Positions 53,061 to 62,385 are shown, counted from the first letter of the stretch. The stretch is 64,000 nt of DNA from Planctomycetota bacterium (GCA_019636215.1 JAHBXZ010000009.1:1-64000); one strand, 5' to 3'. Numbers and translations: made by a program. Notes: generated by a model from the letters alone, not told the origin.

Positions 53061-55454
53061 CTACTTTTCCTTGGGTGGTTCGGGTTGGGCGTTCTCCGGT
53101 GCGGCTTTGCCCGTGGGTGGGGCGAAGCGCCAGGGCAGGCTTAGTGTCAGCACGCCCATGGCCGTGGCGTAGACGCGGCCACCGGCGGGGCTCCAGGCGT
53201 CCACGGCGTCCCAGCTGCCGTGTTCGTCGAGCTTGGCCGCGGTGGTGCGTTCGGCCTTGGTGTCGAGTTCATGCCAGCCGCGCTGGTGCTTGGTCAGCAC
53301 CTCGGCTGTGGCCTGCCACCATGGGTCGAGAACCTTGCCGCTGCGCTGTTGCAGGAACATGCCGGCCCAGAACCAGTAATAGTAATCCAGCTTGGCCTGT
53401 TCCCATTTGGCCGGGTGTTCGCCGATGGATTTTTCGAAGTCGGCCAGCTTGGCGTCCGCGCCTTCGGTCTTGCCCAGCACCAGGCGCACCGCGCCGTGGA
53501 TGCCGTCCATGGTGGGGTTGTTGTCGTAGTCTTGCGCGCTGCGCAGGCGGGCGTTGTTGCCGCCGGGCGAGTCATAACCGGTGCGCCAGCGTTCCTCGAC
53601 CTTGGTAGTGACTTTGTCAAACCAGGCAAACGCGCCTTCGTGAACCTTGGTGGTGTCAATCGTGATGCCAGACTGCTTGGCCATGTGCAGGGCCAGCAGC
53701 ATCCAGCCCGTCACGCTGCTGTCGGTCTCGGCGGGCTTGACGCCATAGCGCCAGCCAAGGCCGGGGTTCTGGGCCTCGACGATGAACTTCACGGCGGCCT
53801 CGACAATGACCTTGAGTACGGGGTCGCCCGTCAGGGCGCAGATTTCGGCCATGGCCGTGGTGGCGATCGCGTGGTTGTAGACGAACAGGTCTTCGTCTTT
53901 GGGCCCGAAGCAGCCGTCGCGGTCCTGTACTTTGCGCAGATAGAGAATCGCATTGCGCGTGGTGGTCTTGTGGTTGCCCTCTTTGTGGGTGAGCCCGTTG
54001 GCGGTGAACGCCAGCAGGCCAAGGCCTGTCAGGCCGATATCCGTGATACTCTCCCAGCCGAAGTCGCTGCCCTTTTCGCCGGGTTTGACGAACTCAATGT
54101 TGCCGGTCGATGTTGCCCCTTTGCGCGTGCTGGCCGCAAGGAAGTTGGTGGCGCTCCAGAACCCTTCGGGATCCTGATGGTCGGCCAGCCACTTGAGGGC
54201 GGCATCCACACGGACCTGGTTGGCGCGATCAGGCGCGGGCTTGCGGTGGTTGAAGGGCGACGGGGCAACCGCTTTCGAACCGCTCGTACCACCGCCAAGG
54301 CCGACGGCGGGCTTGTCCTTGTTGGGCTTGACCTCTGTATCGGGGTCGGGGCGGGGGTTGGGATTATCAGCTACGTCGTTGCGCCAGTCGCGTTCCTTGG
54401 GAGCTGGTGATTTGTCCTCGCGCTTGGGTGTTTTCTTTGGCTCGCCACTTGGGAAAGGTTCGGGACGAGGGAACTCGACACCCTTTGGCGGAGGGTCGCC
54501 GGGCATTTCCGGATCCGGCTGGGGCTCCTCGGGCACGGTGTCAGGGGCAGGCAAAGGCGGCTCAGGCACGGGCCACCGCTGCCACGGCATTTCGAGCCGC
54601 AGAGCTTGTTTGCCTGCTGAAATCCGCTTGGCATTGACCATTGCCAGCGCCAGCGCGCCGACTTCGACAAAAACCCAGGGTGCCGACTTCTCCACATCCG
54701 GTATCGCGTTGCCCCCCAAACCCTCTGTGAACTTAGCATCGGCAAGCTTCTCGCCCGAGTTGGCGATGTACGCCTCCAGCGCATTACCAACCAGCGATAT
54801 CACTTCGGCGCGGCGTTCTGATGCTTTCTTGCGCAGGATCTCGTCGCCGTCGTCGGGCGCGAACAGGTCCTCTGGCTTGCAGGCACTGTTCTCAACCACC
54901 TTGCGCCCACGTGCACCAATGCTGATCACATAGCTGATCGAGTCCGCGTCCTGCTTCAATGAGAGTTCGACATGTTCCGGTAGCACTCCACCGACGCGTC
55001 CCCCTTCATCCCTGGGCAGCTCATGGAACAAGTACCCATCGGGCAGACTCGCTGTGTCGGGAGCCGTTGCTGTGCCAAGTGGCTTGGCGATTTGCTGGGT
55101 GGTCCCCGCCACCAGCTTCGGCAGTTTGGCCAACACCATGGCATCAATCACCGGCCTCAAATGCCCCCAAGGTGCCCTTCCTTCCATATGAACCACAAGC
55201 GGGTTTTCGCTGATCGCGTCACCCCCAAGGCCGCGCCAGCCCGCGGCCTCGTCTTTGTGGGCGGCGTAGGCCGTAAGTAGCGGTCCGATGGCCTTGGTGT
55301 CGGCCACGGGTTTGCCCCCGTGGTGCCATTGCCATTTGCCCCCGGCCTGCTTGAGTTCAAGCAGTGGCACGGCGGGTTTGTATGGTTCCTGGGCCAGACC
55401 CTGATACGAAAGCGAAAACAGGCACAGCGCAGCGGCGGCAATGCGCGTGAACAT
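53061..55454 (-). CDS. Exported prenyltransferase/squalene-oxidase-repeat protein with ExbD-like N-terminus
   Basis: The 797-residue product begins with a signal peptide (ending QGLAQ). Residues ~35-130 (LLELKQAGGKWQWHHGGKPVA ... ENPLVVHMEGRAPWGHLRPVIDAMVLAKLPKLVAGT) resemble the periplasmic domain of ExbD. A Pro/Lys-rich linker covers ~300-410. From ~415, ALKWLADHQDPEGFWSAT, LAFTANGLTH, ILYLRKVQDRDGCFG and ITIDTTKVHEGAFAWFDKV form alpha-toroid repeats of the squalene-cyclase/prenyltransferase type. The DxDD or DCTAE catalytic motif of cyclases is absent, so it is probably a binding protein, not a terpene cyclase. GGAG precedes the ATG. Confidence 0.8.
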   Translation of the reverse strand: MFTRIAAAALCLFSLSYQGLAQEPYKPAVPLLELKQAGGKWQWHHGGKPVADTKAIGPLLTAYAAHKDEAAGWRGLGGDAISENPLVVHMEGRAPWGHLRPVIDAMVLAKLPKLVAGTTQQIAKPLGTATAPDTASLPDGYLFHELPRDEGGRVGGVLPEHVELSLKQDADSISYVISIGARGRKVVENSACKPEDLFAPDDGDEILRKKASERRAEVISLVGNALEAYIANSGEKLADAKFTEGLGGNAIPDVEKSAPWVFVEVGALALAMVNAKRISAGKQALRLEMPWQRWPVPEPPLPAPDTVPEEPQPDPEMPGDPPPKGVEFPRPEPFPSGEPKKTPKREDKSPAPKERDWRNDVADNPNPRPDPDTEVKPNKDKPAVGLGGGTSGSKAVAPSPFNHRKPAPDRANQVRVDAALKWLADHQDPEGFWSATNFLAASTRKGATSTGNIEFVKPGEKGSDFGWESITDIGLTGLGLLAFTANGLTHKEGNHKTTTRNAILYLRKVQDRDGCFGPKDEDLFVYNHAIATTAMAEICALTGDPVLKVIVEAAVKFIVEAQNPGLGWRYGVKPAETDSSVTGWMLLALHMAKQSGITIDTTKVHEGAFAWFDKVTTKVEERWRTGYDSPGGNNARLRSAQDYDNNPTMDGIHGAVRLVLGKTEGADAKLADFEKSIGEHPAKWEQAKLDYYYWFWAGMFLQQRSGKVLDPWWQATAEVLTKHQRGWHELDTKAERTTAAKLDEHGSWDAVDAWSPAGGRVYATAMGVLTLSLPWRFAPPTGKAAPENAQPEPPKEK

Positions 55455-55567
55455 GGATTCTCCGGCTGGCGGGGCAGGGATGGATTAAACGTGCCTGCGG
55501 TCTCAAGGTTCGATGGGGCATTGCGCCATTGGCCAAGGGCGACTTACCACGGGTTCCGTGTCTATGC

Positions 55568-55821
55568 GGCTCTGTCGAAAACGTTTGTGCATCTGTCATT
55601 GAGGCCCGAAGGGCCGCCACAGAATAGCCCCACGCGTGAGCGCGGGGAAACGCACACGAACCGAGCACGAGCCCCCAAAGGGGGCGGCATACGGCCATGT
55701 ATGGCGCCCCCTCTGGGGGCTCAGCGCGCTCCATGCATCGTTCTCCGCCCTGACGGGCGGAGCTAATCCATAGCGCCCCCTGCGGGGGCTCAATGGCAAT
55801 GCCAACCTTCTCGACAGAGCC
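55568..55821 (+). mobile_element. MITE-like element copy C
   Basis: GGCTCTGTCGAAAA (55568-55581) and TTCTCGACAGAGCC (55808-55821) are inverted with one mismatch. The inside again has GGCCCGAAGGGCC, CCGCCCTGACGGGCGGAG and CCCCCTGCGGGGGCTCA, but the middle differs from copies A and B. The 471-bp gap 55455-55925 holds only this element and one CGCTTGCGGCTCCTG unit at ~55889. Confidence 0.75.
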
Positions 55822-55925
55822 TGTCTATCCGAGAAATCCGTGGCTCAAACCGTGGTTTCTGCCATTCACTCCTGACTGAACTACACCGCGCGCTTGCGCT
55901 TGCGGCTCCTGTTTTGCTGACGGCA

Positions 55926-56261
55926 CTACCCCGGCATGGTGCCTTCGACGGGCAGGCCGGCCTCAAACCACTCGGCGATGCCGCCGCGATAATCCCAGAT
56001 GTTGGTGTATCCAAGGGCGTCGACCGCACGGGCCGCCTTTGTGGACGCGTTTCAGGAGTAGCCGGATCAGTAAAAGACCAGCAATGCGGCCTGGTCGGCG
56101 GGCAGCTTTTTGCCCAGTGCGGCGTCGGGCACGGACAGCCACTGTGCGCCCTGGATGTGGCGTGCGGCAAAGCTGCCCTCGCCACGGTTGTCGTACAGGG
56201 CGACGACCTTCTTGGCGGCCAGGGCATCCTGCAACTGCTGGATGGTCATCTCTCGAACCAT
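55926..56261 (-). CDS. Rhodanese-domain protein, candidate selenoprotein with two in-frame TGA codons
   Basis: From ATG 56261 (TGGAG upstream) the frame reads MVREMTIQQLQDALAAKK, VVALYDNRGEGSFAARHIQG, AQWLS, then LLVFY. At residue 65 is TGA (56067-56069), and at residue 70 a second TGA (56052-56054). It continues as NASTKAARAVDALGYTNIWD and YRGGIAEWFEAGLPVEGTMP to TAG. Homologous rhodaneses have VFYC....C.AS..AA here, so both TGAs replace cysteines, including the catalytic one, and everything around them is conserved. Rhodanese domains carry sulfur or selenium on that residue. A SECIS-like hairpin follows. Genes nearby end in ordinary TGA, so UGA is not globally reassigned. A double nonsense pseudogene is the alternative. 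Divergent from the ferredoxin gene. Confidence 0.7.
56013..56039 (-). promoter_or_regulatory. SECIS-like stem-loop downstream of the second TGA
   Basis: On the mRNA strand AAGGCG and GCC pair with GGU and CGCCCUU across a CGUGC loop, with a 3-nt CGA bulge and one bulged C. The loop starts 22 nt after the second TGA and has G in its second position. Known bacterial SECIS elements have small apical loops about 16-37 nt from UGA with a G at one of the first two loop positions. Confidence 0.45.
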
Positions 56262-56410
56262 GTTCACTCCAGATGTTCCCTTACCCCTGTTGGAGCATGT
56301 CGGCCTTTGTATCCTCCCGCGACGCCGTTGCTTGGACAGACAGTAGAATAACGGACAAAATCAGTCTACTATGCCCGCGGCAGGCGCATTTCGTCGCAGG
56401 AGACAACAAG

Positions 56411-56641
56411 ATGCCCGACCCGAATGAACGCTGGGAAGACAACGTAGCCGGCCCGTGGTACGTGGACAAGAGCTGCATTTTCTGCGGCCTTTGCCCCCAA
56501 CTTGCGCCGAATAACTTCCGTGAAAGCGAAGACGGCACACACGATGTCGTCTACAAGCAGCCCGACTCGGACGAAGAAAAAAACCAGTGCCAGGACGCCG
56601 CGGCCCAGTGCCCCGTGCAGGCCATCGGCAGCGACGGTTAA
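56411..56641 (+). CDS. Single-cluster ferredoxin
   Basis: The 76-residue protein contains CIFCGLCPQLAP near residue 24-35 and a distant CPVQAI near the end (Cys in QCPVQAIGSDG), which together can bind one [4Fe-4S] cluster. Another CxxA pair (CQDAAAQCP) suggests a lost or rearranged second-cluster site. It is short and acidic (PDSDEEKN), typical of electron carriers. The ATG follows AGGAG by 8 nt. It is divergent from the rhodanese gene across ~150 bp and is ended by a strong hairpin. Its partners are unknown. Confidence 0.88.
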   Translation: MPDPNERWEDNVAGPWYVDKSCIFCGLCPQLAPNNFRESEDGTHDVVYKQPDSDEEKNQCQDAAAQCPVQAIGSDG

Positions 56642-56654
56642 CCACAGCATCCGC

Positions 56655-56683
56655 ACGACGCCCGGCCCCGCGCCGGGCGTCGT
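56655..56683 (+). terminator. Terminator after ferredoxin gene
   Basis: A 12-bp GC-rich stem (ACGACGCCCGGC / GCCGGGCGTCGT) with loop CCCGC is followed by TCTGTTCT, 13 bp after the stop codon. Confidence 0.9.
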
Positions 56684-56752
56684 TCTGTTCTGACTGGCTG
56701 GTTTCGCTTTTTCTGCCGCATCAAGTGACAATGCCGGCCCGGTGGGGACTCC

Positions 56753-59700
56753 ATGGATTCGCGGGCACAGATGCTTTCCGTGCTGCTGCAGGCCGTAAGC
56801 GATGGCCGCGTCACGCCCCAGCGCGCGATTGAACTTTCCCGCACCGACGATCCCGAATCGGTGGTGCAGCAGGTCGGCGAAGCGACGCGCGGCGAAACAC
56901 TGCTGGCCCTGTCTCCTGATTCCGCGGGGCCACCCAGCCAGGCGGCCACCCTGCCCGGCACCGGCGAACCAGGTGGCACCACCAGCGGGTCGGCGCCGGT
57001 TGAAGCCAGGTCACTGGGCACGCGCTACAACATCAAGCGCGAGTTCGCCCGCGGCGGCATGGGCCGTGTGCTTCTGGCGATGGACACCGTGGTAGGCCGC
57101 GAGATCGCGATCAAGGAACTGCTTCCCGGCCGCACCGGCAGCGGCCGCCAGCCCAGCACCAGCAACACCCACGCCAACGTGGACCGCTTTCTGCGCGAGG
57201 CCCGCATCACCGGGCAGCTTGAGCACCCGAACATTGTGCCGGTGTACGAAATCGGCACCCGCGAGGACGGCAGCGTTTTCTACAGCATGAAGTTTGTGCG
57301 CGGCGAAACGCTGGCCGAGCGCCTTAAGGCCATCAACAGCCGCGACGGCGACGCCCGCACCCGCATGCTGGACCGGCTGCGCCTGCTGGACGCTTTCGCC
57401 CAGGTCTGCCAGGCCGTGGCATTCGCCCATGCGCGCGGCGTGATCCACCGCGACCTGAAACCCAGCAACATCATGCTGGGCGAGTTCGGCGAAGTGCTGG
57501 TGCTGGATTGGGGCCTGGCCAAGGTCAAGGGCGCGGTTGACGTAAAAGGCGCAAGCACGCAACACCTGAAAGACGACAGCAGCGTCCAGACTATGGACGG
57601 CCTGATCATGGGCACCCCGGCCTACATGGCACCCGAACAGGCCCGGGCCGAAAGCGAGCTGGTGGACGAAAAGAGTGACGTCTACGCACTGGGCGCGATT
57701 CTGTTTGAGCTGGTCACGGGCCGCCCGCCCTTTGAGGGCAACGCGCGGCAGATCATTGACGAAGTGTCCAAGGCCGGGCCGCCCGCCCCGCAGAGCATTC
57801 TGCCCGAGGCTCCGCCCGAACTCTGCGCGCTGGTTGAAAAGGCGCTGGCCCGCGATCGCGCACAACGCATGGCCGGGGCGCAGCAGCTTGCCGAACAGGT
57901 GCAGGCCTATCGCGACGGCCGTGCATTGAATGTGTACCAGTACTCCAGCGGCGAACTGTTGAAGCGCTTTGTCGCCCGCAACAAGGGGGCCGTGGGCGTT
58001 GCGGCGATTCTGCTGTTGGCGCTGGCGGTGGCGGGCGTGTGGTTCTGGGCCAGCATTGTGGCCGAGCAAAGCCGCACGGCACAGGAACGTGACCGCGCCA
58101 TTGCTGCCGGCGACCTCGCGGACCGGAATGAAAGACAGGCCCGCGAGTACGCCGCCAAGGCAGACCTCAATGCCAGGGCCGCAAGCCAGAGCGCCGATGA
58201 AGCCCGCCGCGAGGCAAAGAACGCCGAGACCGAACGCGGCAAGGCCGAATCCGCACTGGCCCAGGCCGAAGTCAGCCTCAGCCACGCCTACGCCGAGGCC
58301 GCCGTTACCGCGTTGTCGCGCATGAGGCTGAACGACGCGGCTTTGCTGGCCGCGCAATCGCTGAAGCATGCCGACAACCCGCGCGCCCGCGCGATTCTGG
58401 TGCAGGCCCGGCCTGTGCCACTGCAGGCCGCGTACCAGCTTGGCATCGGCGGAAGTTGCCTGGCGTTTTCGCCTTGCGGGCGCTGGGTGGCTGCGGGCAC
58501 CGAAGACGGCCACGTGGTGTGCTTTGACCGCATGATCCACGAACAGGCCTGGCGCACCAAGGTGGTCAGCGCGCCGTCGGAGTTGACCATCCAGGCCCTG
58601 CACTGGGGCATGGGCGCGCTGTACGCGCTGGACCGCAAGGGGACGATCGCGGTGCTTGGCCATGACGGCGCCGTGGTGCGCCGTGAGTCCAGCGCAATCG
58701 GGAAGCCGTTCACGCTGGCGGTCAACCCGCCCGAAACACTCATGGTGGTCAGCGCCCGCGACGGGGCGGTGCGGTCCGTGAAGAGCGGCAGGGTTTACCA
58801 AGAGGGCGCGGGCATCGCGTCGGCCGTGGCCTTGCACCCGCTGGGGGAGACCCTTGCCATTGCCAGCGGCACAACGGTCAAGCTTATGGCGTCGGGCTCG
58901 ACACTGGCCGGCACCGAGTTGAAAGCCGGCACGGCCAACCTGACGCGGGTGATGTTCGCGCGCCATGGCACCAAGGTGATCGCCGCCGACAACACCGGCC
59001 GTCTGTGGATCTGGTGGGCCGATGGCGAAGCGATTGCCGATTTCCAGGCCGGCAACGAAGCCATTGCGGGCATGGACTGGTGCGAGCGTCTGGGCCTGAT
59101 TGCCTGTGTGGGGCCAGAAAACACGGTGCGTCTGTATGACGAAACCGGGTGGCTGGCCACCGAACTCACGGGGTTCGAACACTGGGTGACAGGCGTGAGT
59201 TTCGACCCGCAGGGCATGTCGGTTGCCGCCACCAGCCGCGACGGTCAGGTGCGCGTGCATGCTCTCGGCGCGGACGTTGGCAACTGGCGCCCGCATGTGG
59301 ATCACGAAGTGCTGGACCTGGGCTGGGACGACGCCGGCCTGTATGTGGCCCTGCGCGACCTGACGATTCACGATTTTGACAGCAACGCCCGGCACCCCAC
59401 ACGGATTCTGCGCGGACTGCAACGCAACCCCGGCGGGCTGGTAATCGGCCCCGATGGCGCGCCCCGGTGCTTTGAGACAGGTGGCGTCATTTCGCAATGG
59501 CAGCCGCGCGGCGGTGACGTTTCGCGCAAGGCCGACTACCTGTGTGGCCACGAGGCCGGGCCCGCGTCCTGGGTTCGCGACCGCGGCATGGCCTGTCTCA
59601 CCGATGAAGGCCGGCTGGTGTTGCGGCAAGGCGACAAGCCCCGCGTGTTCGATGCCACGGACGCAAGCTTCTGGGGTCTTTCTGCCAGCCCCGACGGCAG

Positions 59701-61192
59701 CATGGTTGCGGGCAGCGCGGTAGACGGCCACCTGTACCTGTGGGACATCGAAAAGGGCAGCCACCGCAAGTGGCCCGCCCACCAAGGCGCGGCCATGGGC
59801 GTGGCCTTTGGAGCGGGGCGGCTGTTCAGCACCGGCAAGGGCGAAGTGAAATCCTGGGATCCGCTGACCGGCAAGTTGCTGGCCGAACGAAAGCTGGGCC
59901 CGGTGACGCCATTCTGCCTCGCGCTAAGCCCGCGTGGTGATGTGCTGGCCGTGGCCGACGAAACCGGCGCGCTGAAGCTGCTGTCGCCCGCCAGCCTGGA
60001 ACCGCTGGCGGAGCTGCGGCCGTTGCAGGACTTTGTGACCAGCCTGCAGTTCTCGCGCGACGGCAGGCGCATCGCCATGGCGGCGATCAACCGGCAGGTG
60101 CTGGTGCTGGAACTCGAGTGGCTGCACGCCAGGCCAGCCGAAGTGCTGGCTGCGACGGAAGACCGCACTGGCCTCAAGGCCCGCGAGTTCGGTATCGGGC
60201 CTGGGGGGCGGCCCAACGGGAAATCCGGCACGCCATTGGGCCCGGCTGCGGCAGATACGCTGGCAGGCCACGGCGGCAGTGCCGAGAGATGGTGGGCCGA
60301 GGCCGGCCGCGAAATCGCCGAGCGCAGAGTAGTGCGCGCGTCCGCGAATCGAGCGGTCTTTCTCGCAACGAAGGAACCACATCCGGTGGCCCGGGCCATG
60401 GCGCTGTACCGCCAGGCCATTGCACTCGCCCCATGGCCACGCGACGAAATCGCGTCCATCGCCGCCGAACTGATCGAAATCAATGTGCCGCATCTGGGCG
60501 CAGAGCTTCTGGATCGCGCACTGGATGACTCAAAAGACCCTCACGGGCTTGCCTTCGTGTGGAATCACGGCGCGGCCCTGTTCCAGCGCGCGCGGCTGCT
60601 TCCCGATGAGTCCCAAGCCGACGAAAAACTCACTCTGTTTGTGCAGGCCATTGGCGCGGGGTACCTGCCTGATGTGAAGGAACGGATCGAAGTCGCGGTT
60701 ACGGCGACGGCAGGAGCCACCGGGCATCGCAGCTACGACAAGCTTGCCGTCGCAATCGGGCTTCTGGCCGACGCCGTGACCGCCGGTGCCGATCCGGGCG
60801 AGGTCTTGAACGATGACCGCTTGGCCAGGCTTCGCGTGCATCGAAACTGGGCCGACCTTGCCCACGACCTCAACTGCACCGACGAAGGCATGGCCGTGAT
60901 GGTTGTGGCCGCCGGCAATGGCGTGATTGACGTTCTGTGGACCGCCGATGGTCGCTACATCGAACACGAGCAAGCCCTTGGCGAACTGGTGGCCGACAAG
61001 GGCAAGGCCACACTCCAAGTCCGCCGTTACCGCCAGGCTGAAGGCGGCGGCATTGAACTGGCCCGCGACAAGTGGGGCATGCCTCAACGCAGCATCACCG
61101 GTCGCAAAATGTGGAAGCACGAAGACGTCACACTTGAAGTCACGCCCGCGACGATTCCCGCACTGACCCCCGCGATACTGCCCCAACCATGA
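56753..61192 (+). CDS. Membrane Ser/Thr protein kinase with WD40-like C-terminal repeats
   Basis: The 1479-residue protein has a ~90-residue N-terminal region, then a Hanks-type kinase domain (~90-385). This has a glycine loop ARGGMGRVLLAM (99-110), catalytic Lys in IAIKELL (~121), HRDLKPSNIM (~230), DWG in place of DFG (~251) and MGTPAYMAPEQ. A membrane helix (~413-435) and a coiled coil (~440-520) follow. From ~560 to ~1125 there are WD40-like blades (LAFSPCGRWVAAGTEDGHVVCFD, LSASPDGSMVAGSAVDGHLYLWD). The last ~330 residues are an unknown helical and strand region. The layout is common in planctomycetes. The kinase faces the cytoplasm and the propeller probably the other side, as a sensor or docking surface. 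Confidence 0.92.
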   Translation: MDSRAQMLSVLLQAVSDGRVTPQRAIELSRTDDPESVVQQVGEATRGETLLALSPDSAGPPSQAATLPGTGEPGGTTSGSAPVEARSLGTRYNIKREFARGGMGRVLLAMDTVVGREIAIKELLPGRTGSGRQPSTSNTHANVDRFLREARITGQLEHPNIVPVYEIGTREDGSVFYSMKFVRGETLAERLKAINSRDGDARTRMLDRLRLLDAFAQVCQAVAFAHARGVIHRDLKPSNIMLGEFGEVLVLDWGLAKVKGAVDVKGASTQHLKDDSSVQTMDGLIMGTPAYMAPEQARAESELVDEKSDVYALGAILFELVTGRPPFEGNARQIIDEVSKAGPPAPQSILPEAPPELCALVEKALARDRAQRMAGAQQLAEQVQAYRDGRALNVYQYSSGELLKRFVARNKGAVGVAAILLLALAVAGVWFWASIVAEQSRTAQERDRAIAAGDLADRNERQAREYAAKADLNARAASQSADEARREAKNAETERGKAESALAQAEVSLSHAYAEAAVTALSRMRLNDAALLAAQSLKHADNPRARAILVQARPVPLQAAYQLGIGGSCLAFSPCGRWVAAGTEDGHVVCFDRMIHEQAWRTKVVSAPSELTIQALHWGMGALYALDRKGTIAVLGHDGAVVRRESSAIGKPFTLAVNPPETLMVVSARDGAVRSVKSGRVYQEGAGIASAVALHPLGETLAIASGTTVKLMASGSTLAGTELKAGTANLTRVMFARHGTKVIAADNTGRLWIWWADGEAIADFQAGNEAIAGMDWCERLGLIACVGPENTVRLYDETGWLATELTGFEHWVTGVSFDPQGMSVAATSRDGQVRVHALGADVGNWRPHVDHEVLDLGWDDAGLYVALRDLTIHDFDSNARHPTRILRGLQRNPGGLVIGPDGAPRCFETGGVISQWQPRGGDVSRKADYLCGHEAGPASWVRDRGMACLTDEGRLVLRQGDKPRVFDATDASFWGLSASPDGSMVAGSAVDGHLYLWDIEKGSHRKWPAHQGAAMGVAFGAGRLFSTGKGEVKSWDPLTGKLLAERKLGPVTPFCLALSPRGDVLAVADETGALKLLSPASLEPLAELRPLQDFVTSLQFSRDGRRIAMAAINRQVLVLELEWLHARPAEVLAATEDRTGLKAREFGIGPGGRPNGKSGTPLGPAAADTLAGHGGSAERWWAEAGREIAERRVVRASANRAVFLATKEPHPVARAMALYRQAIALAPWPRDEIASIAAELIEINVPHLGAELLDRALDDSKDPHGLAFVWNHGAALFQRARLLPDESQADEKLTLFVQAIGAGYLPDVKERIEVAVTATAGATGHRSYDKLAVAIGLLADAVTAGADPGEVLNDDRLARLRVHRNWADLAHDLNCTDEGMAVMVVAAGNGVIDVLWTADGRYIEHEQALGELVADKGKATLQVRRYRQAEGGGIELARDKWGMPQRSITGRKMWKHEDVTLEVTPATIPALTPAILPQP

Positions 61193-61317
61193 GCACGGCC
61201 GTTTTGTCGTAACTCTTGCTGCCGTTCCCCTTTCCGTTTTCCGTGCCCCTCCCGCCCTTCCTTTGATGGGCGGCGTTGCTACCGTATTCCGCCCGCTTTG
61301 GCCGCGGGTTGCCGCCT

Positions 61318-62049
61318 ATGCCCAAGATTATTGCCGCCAACTGGAAGATGAACCTGCGACGCCAGTCGGCCTCCACATTGGCCGGACGACTGGCCAAGGA
61401 AGGCCGTGCCTGCTGGTTCTTTGCGGCATACCCGCACCTGGATGTCGTGGGAACCGCCATCAAGGGAAGCCAGTGCAAGCTGGGCGCGCAGGACCTCAGC
61501 CCTGAGATTGACGGCGCCTTTACCGGCGACGTAAGCGGCGAAATGCTGACCGACCTTGGCTGCAGCATGGTGCTGATCGGGCACAGCGAGCGCCGGCAGG
61601 GCTACGGTGAGGATGCGGCCCGCCTGCTGGGCAAGCTGCGCCGCGCCACGCAGGCCGGCCTGGCGCCGCTGTTCTGCGTCGGCGAAATCATGGCAAAGCG
61701 CAAGGCCGGCAAGGCCGAGGACACAGTGCGCGAACAACTGGCACTGCTGACCAAACTGGCCGCAGTAGAACGCTCGCGTCTTTGCGCTGTGGCCTATGAG
61801 CCGGTGTGGGCCATCGGAACGGGCGTGAACGCAACGCCCGCCGAGATTGTGCCGATGCACGCGCTGGTGAAGTCCGAGCTTGAGAAAATGGGCCTGACCA
61901 AGCAGCCCATCCTGTATGGCGGCAGCGTAAAGCCCGACAACGCGGCCGAGCTGCTGGGGCTGGCCGGTGTAGACGGCCTGCTGGTGGGCGGTGCAAGCCT
62001 GGAATACGACAGCCTTGCGGCGATTGACGACGCCGCCAAGGCCGCATAA
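61318..62049 (+). CDS. tpiA: Triosephosphate isomerase
   Basis: This glycolytic enzyme interconverts dihydroxyacetone phosphate and glyceraldehyde 3-phosphate. Active residues are in ANWKMN (Lys), LIGHSERR (His) and AYEPVWAIGTG (Glu), with ILYGGSVKPDNAAEL and DGLLVGGASLE for phosphate binding. ATG 61318 begins the conserved core (MPKIIAANWKMN); an upstream in-frame start at 61276 adds an unconserved tail. Length 243 is slightly short but complete. secG follows after 9 bp. Confidence 0.96.
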   Translation: MPKIIAANWKMNLRRQSASTLAGRLAKEGRACWFFAAYPHLDVVGTAIKGSQCKLGAQDLSPEIDGAFTGDVSGEMLTDLGCSMVLIGHSERRQGYGEDAARLLGKLRRATQAGLAPLFCVGEIMAKRKAGKAEDTVREQLALLTKLAAVERSRLCAVAYEPVWAIGTGVNATPAEIVPMHALVKSELEKMGLTKQPILYGGSVKPDNAAELLGLAGVDGLLVGGASLEYDSLAAIDDAAKAA

Positions 62050-62058
62050 GGAAAAGCC

Positions 62059-62385
62059 ATGAGCATACTCGCGGCGGCAAGCAACACCCTGTTGATCATC
62101 CTGGCAACGCTGTTCGTGCTTAACTGCGTGGCGATGATCGTGTTTGTGCTGTTCCGCCAGAGCGACAGCGGTGGCATCGGCGCTGCGTTCGGCGGCGGCG
62201 ACGGCGGCGGGGCGTTCGGCACCAAGGGCCAGGCGGTGGTCGATAAGGTGATCACCTTCATGGGCGCGACATTCATGGTGATCGCGCTGGTGTTCAGCCT
62301 GGTCAGCACCGGCACCAAGGGCGCGGACGCGCGCGGTGTAAGCGACGACGCCGGCACGGAATCCACCCAGGAAGGGAGCAAGTAG
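62059..62385 (+). CDS. secG: Protein translocase subunit SecG
   Basis: The 108-residue protein has two membrane helices (NTLLIILATLFVLNCVAMIVFVLF, VDKVITFMGATFMVIALVFSLV) joined by the SecG loop QSDSGGIGAAFGGGDGGGAFGTKG. SecG assists SecYE in export. The tpiA-secG order is common in bacteria. The acidic tail is extra. yicC starts on the base after its stop codon. Confidence 0.93.
   Translation: MSILAAASNTLLIILATLFVLNCVAMIVFVLFRQSDSGGIGAAFGGGDGGGAFGTKGQAVVDKVITFMGATFMVIALVFSLVSTGTKGADARGVSDDAGTESTQEGSK

Noticed and set aside
53061..55454. Squalene or terpene cyclase
   Set aside because: Only the alpha-toroid repeat shape is present; the catalytic acidic motif is missing and the protein is exported.
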